DNA of 64,000 bases from Haloarchaeobius litoreus. Lineage in GTDB: Archaea > Halobacteriota > Halobacteria > Halobacteriales > Natrialbaceae. Where the stretch lies: NCBI RefSeq assembly GCF_024495425.1, contig NZ_JANHJR010000004.1, positions 62,001-126,000 of the forward strand, given 5' to 3'. Of the stretch, positions 62,381 through 64,000 are shown one piece after another (positions within the stretch are counted from its first letter, which is position 1; every line of letters begins with the position of its first letter). The position numbers and the translations under genes are program-made. The notes beneath the pieces were generated by a model. The model was not told where the DNA came from, ran no database searches, and was given only the letters and a program-made list of their open reading frames with translations.

Positions 62381-63112
62381 ATGGGAGGCGATCACAGAAT
62401 CGGTATCCTGTGCCAAAAGAACAAGCCGGTGTTTAGCGAAGTAGCCAAGCGTCTTCGGAACGCAGGCTTTCAGGTTCGATTCTTCCATCCTCGATCCATC
62501 CTTTCGCCAGATCACATAGCCGATCTCTCGTTGATCGTTAACAAAAAGACACACCCGAGTGCGCTCCCAGCTCTCAGGCATGCTCGACGGACGGGGACAG
62601 CGCTGTGGAACAACCTTCAGGCGACGATTTTGTTTAGTTCACTACTTATCGGTCTTCGCGCACTCTCGGAGATGGGATTTCTCACACCCGAAGTCAGCTT
62701 CGAGAAACCCGATGGCGACTACGTCGCAAAAGGCTACTACATCTGGAACGACGAACCTGAACTCAATGGCGAGGGCGATTTTTATCAGGAACTGATCCCG
62801 ACGAAGCCAGTCGATTACAAGTATTACGCCGTCAACGACGGGACACGAATACACGTCGGGGGGAGGCGCGTCACCTCAAAGCTGTACGTGGAGAAGCAGT
62901 TTCTCGGCCAGATAGAGGTTAAGCCAGAGCTTGCAGCGTCGCTCCGAGAACTTGTTGAACGGTTCGACCTCCGGGGTGTCGGGGTTGATTTGGTCAAAGA
63001 TGACGACGGCCAGTATTGGGCTGTCGACGTCAACCTCGCAGCGGGATACCGGGACACTGGACTAGAGCCAGCACTCACCGAATCGGTTATTGCGAGTCTG
63101 CCAAGCGAGTGA
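62381..63112 (+). CDS. ATP-grasp (RimK-like) ligase-fold protein
   Basis: The 243-residue protein begins MGGDHRIGILCQKNKPVFSE, with an N-terminal Rossmann-like part and then the ATP-grasp core: VSFEKPDGDYVAKGYYIWND, FYQELIPTKPVDYKYYAVND, and the metal-binding end VGVDLVKDDDGQYWAVDVNL. Such enzymes join a carboxylate to an amine or thiol using ATP. The substrate is not apparent. It is a compact family member with no partner gene close by. Confidence 0.75.
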   Translation: MGGDHRIGILCQKNKPVFSEVAKRLRNAGFQVRFFHPRSILSPDHIADLSLIVNKKTHPSALPALRHARRTGTALWNNLQATILFSSLLIGLRALSEMGFLTPEVSFEKPDGDYVAKGYYIWNDEPELNGEGDFYQELIPTKPVDYKYYAVNDGTRIHVGGRRVTSKLYVEKQFLGQIEVKPELAASLRELVERFDLRGVGVDLVKDDDGQYWAVDVNLAAGYRDTGLEPALTESVIASLPSE

Positions 63113-63636
63113 CCAGACCCACCTACGACTTCGGGAAGCCCTCGATCCCGTTGAATCAACCCCGAGGCAATCGACGTGGTTGGGCTGGAGACGCGCCCTG
63201 TATCTCGCACGGCTATCTGACCACCGATTTAAATTGGTAGACAGTTCTGTGGTCAATACGCGAGTCTCCGCACCGACTCGTATTCTCACAATTCAAACAA
63301 TCAGTAGAGCAATAGCGTGTATCACAGATCAAGAGCGGCACTACTCACGGCAGATACGTTGCAAGGAAATTGAGTATCCTGTCCAGTACTTTTTTACTTC
63401 ACCCTCGTCCGAGCTTTCGTCGTCGGAATCTTGAGGCATGGGTAATCGAAGCACTATAGACCAATATGCCTTGTTCCAGTTTTCTGTCTAGAAAACCACT
63501 GATGCTGAAACGACTGATACGCACGCTCTTCTCATCGGCCAGTTCGAATGCTCGACGGGGAAAAGGAAGATGGCGTTAATTGCGGCTGGAGTTAGTCTCC
63601 AGTGAGCGAGGAGGCAGGTACAACAGACCGAGACGG
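63113..63636. other. 524-bp gap without a convincing gene
   Basis: A 32-residue minus-strand frame (63341-63439, starting MPQDSDDESSDEGEVKKYW) is acidic enough to be coding but has no other support. No repeats or terminators stand out. Confidence 0.4.
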
Positions 63637-64000
63637 TTAGTCACGATAGCCTAGCAACCGAAGGCCGTTCAGCGAGACGAGGACCGTTGAGCCCTCGTGA
63701 CCGACCACTGCAAGCGGAAGTGGGATACCTCGGAGCAGAATCGTGCCGACCATGAGCGCAATCGCGCCGAACGCGATGGCAAGATTGATTGTGAGCGTCC
63801 GGCGGGTCTTCCGTCCAAGACTGAGTACGTAGGGGACCTTGCTGAGATCGTCGCCCATCAACACCACGTCGGCAGTGTCGAGCGCGACGTCGGTCCCAGC
63901 GCCGCCCATCGCAATCCCGAGCGTCGCAGTCGCCAGCGCCGGCGCGTCGTTCACGCCGTCGCCGACCATTGCCACGTTCTCGTGCTGGTCAACCAGGCGT
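63637..64000 (-). CDS. C-terminal part of a heavy-metal P1B-type ATPase, cut by right edge
   Basis: The visible 121 residues include the P-domain hinge motif [13 protein letters not shown] and then [20 protein letters not shown], followed by two C-terminal membrane helices ([20 protein letters not shown] and the [16 protein letters not shown] segment). These are typical of Zn/Cd/Pb- or Cu-exporting ATPases; HEGSTVLV with N-L-R favours the Zn/Cd group. The N-terminal part and start lie beyond the window. Confidence 0.88.
   Translation of the reverse strand, partial: RLVDQHENVAMVGDGVNDAPALATATLGIAMGGAGTDVALDTADVVLMGDDLSKVPYVLSLGRKTRRTLTINLAIAFGAIALMVGTILLRGIPLPLAVVGHEGSTVLVSLNGLRLLGYRD

Overview
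The window is from a haloarchaeon. Proteins are strongly acidic, coding DNA is mostly GC-rich, and there are two TFIIB paralogues, an Orc1/Cdc6 initiator, amphi-Trp and HalOD1-type domains, twin-arginine lipoproteins and haloarchaeal small zinc-ribbon proteins. Several toxin-antitoxin modules, decayed transposases, three origin-like repeat arrays beside orc1 and a large defence cluster suggest a megaplasmid or an integrated accessory replicon. No rRNA, tRNA or CRISPR array was seen.

Region 1 (1-10.1 kb): an HNH-associated-repeat protein, a ComEC-like metallo-beta-lactamase lipoprotein with its DUF3006 partner, a J-domain membrane protein, a winged-helix/MazF pair, a 1.2 kb GC-rich stretch without a credible gene but full of nested inverted repeats, an OB-fold protein, two tiny zinc-ribbon proteins, and deoC-rbsK. 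Region 2 (10.1-30.3 kb): accessory DNA. It holds TnpB and IS6-type remnants, two elements with matching ends that carry different cargo, ArdC-like and CoiA-like proteins, MntA/HepT between 54-bp direct repeats, two TFBs, two SWIM-finger proteins, a broken Doc toxin and VapBC. A dyad with a constant GGGTG centre and covarying arms recurs upstream of several of these genes.

Region 3 (30.6-35.7 kb): three separate families of origin-box-like repeats, each arranged in opposing orientation around AT-rich DNA. The third family sits directly upstream of orc1/cdc6. Region 4 (36.4-61.7 kb): a defence island. On the minus strand lie brxE-like, brxA, brxB, brxC, pglX, an unknown gene, pglZ, brxL and a small downstream ORF. 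A further unknown gene on the plus strand sits between brxC and pglX. Diverging from brxE is a plus-strand four-gene module: an Mre11-like phosphoesterase, an AddB-like protein without a visible Walker A, a stand-alone Fe-S PD-(D/E)XK nuclease, and an AddA-like helicase-nuclease. BREX is expected to mark self DNA through PglX and block unmarked phage DNA; the helicase-nuclease module could process foreign or broken ends. Region 5 (61.9-64 kb): an amphi-Trp protein, an ATP-grasp enzyme and the end of a P-type metal ATPase.
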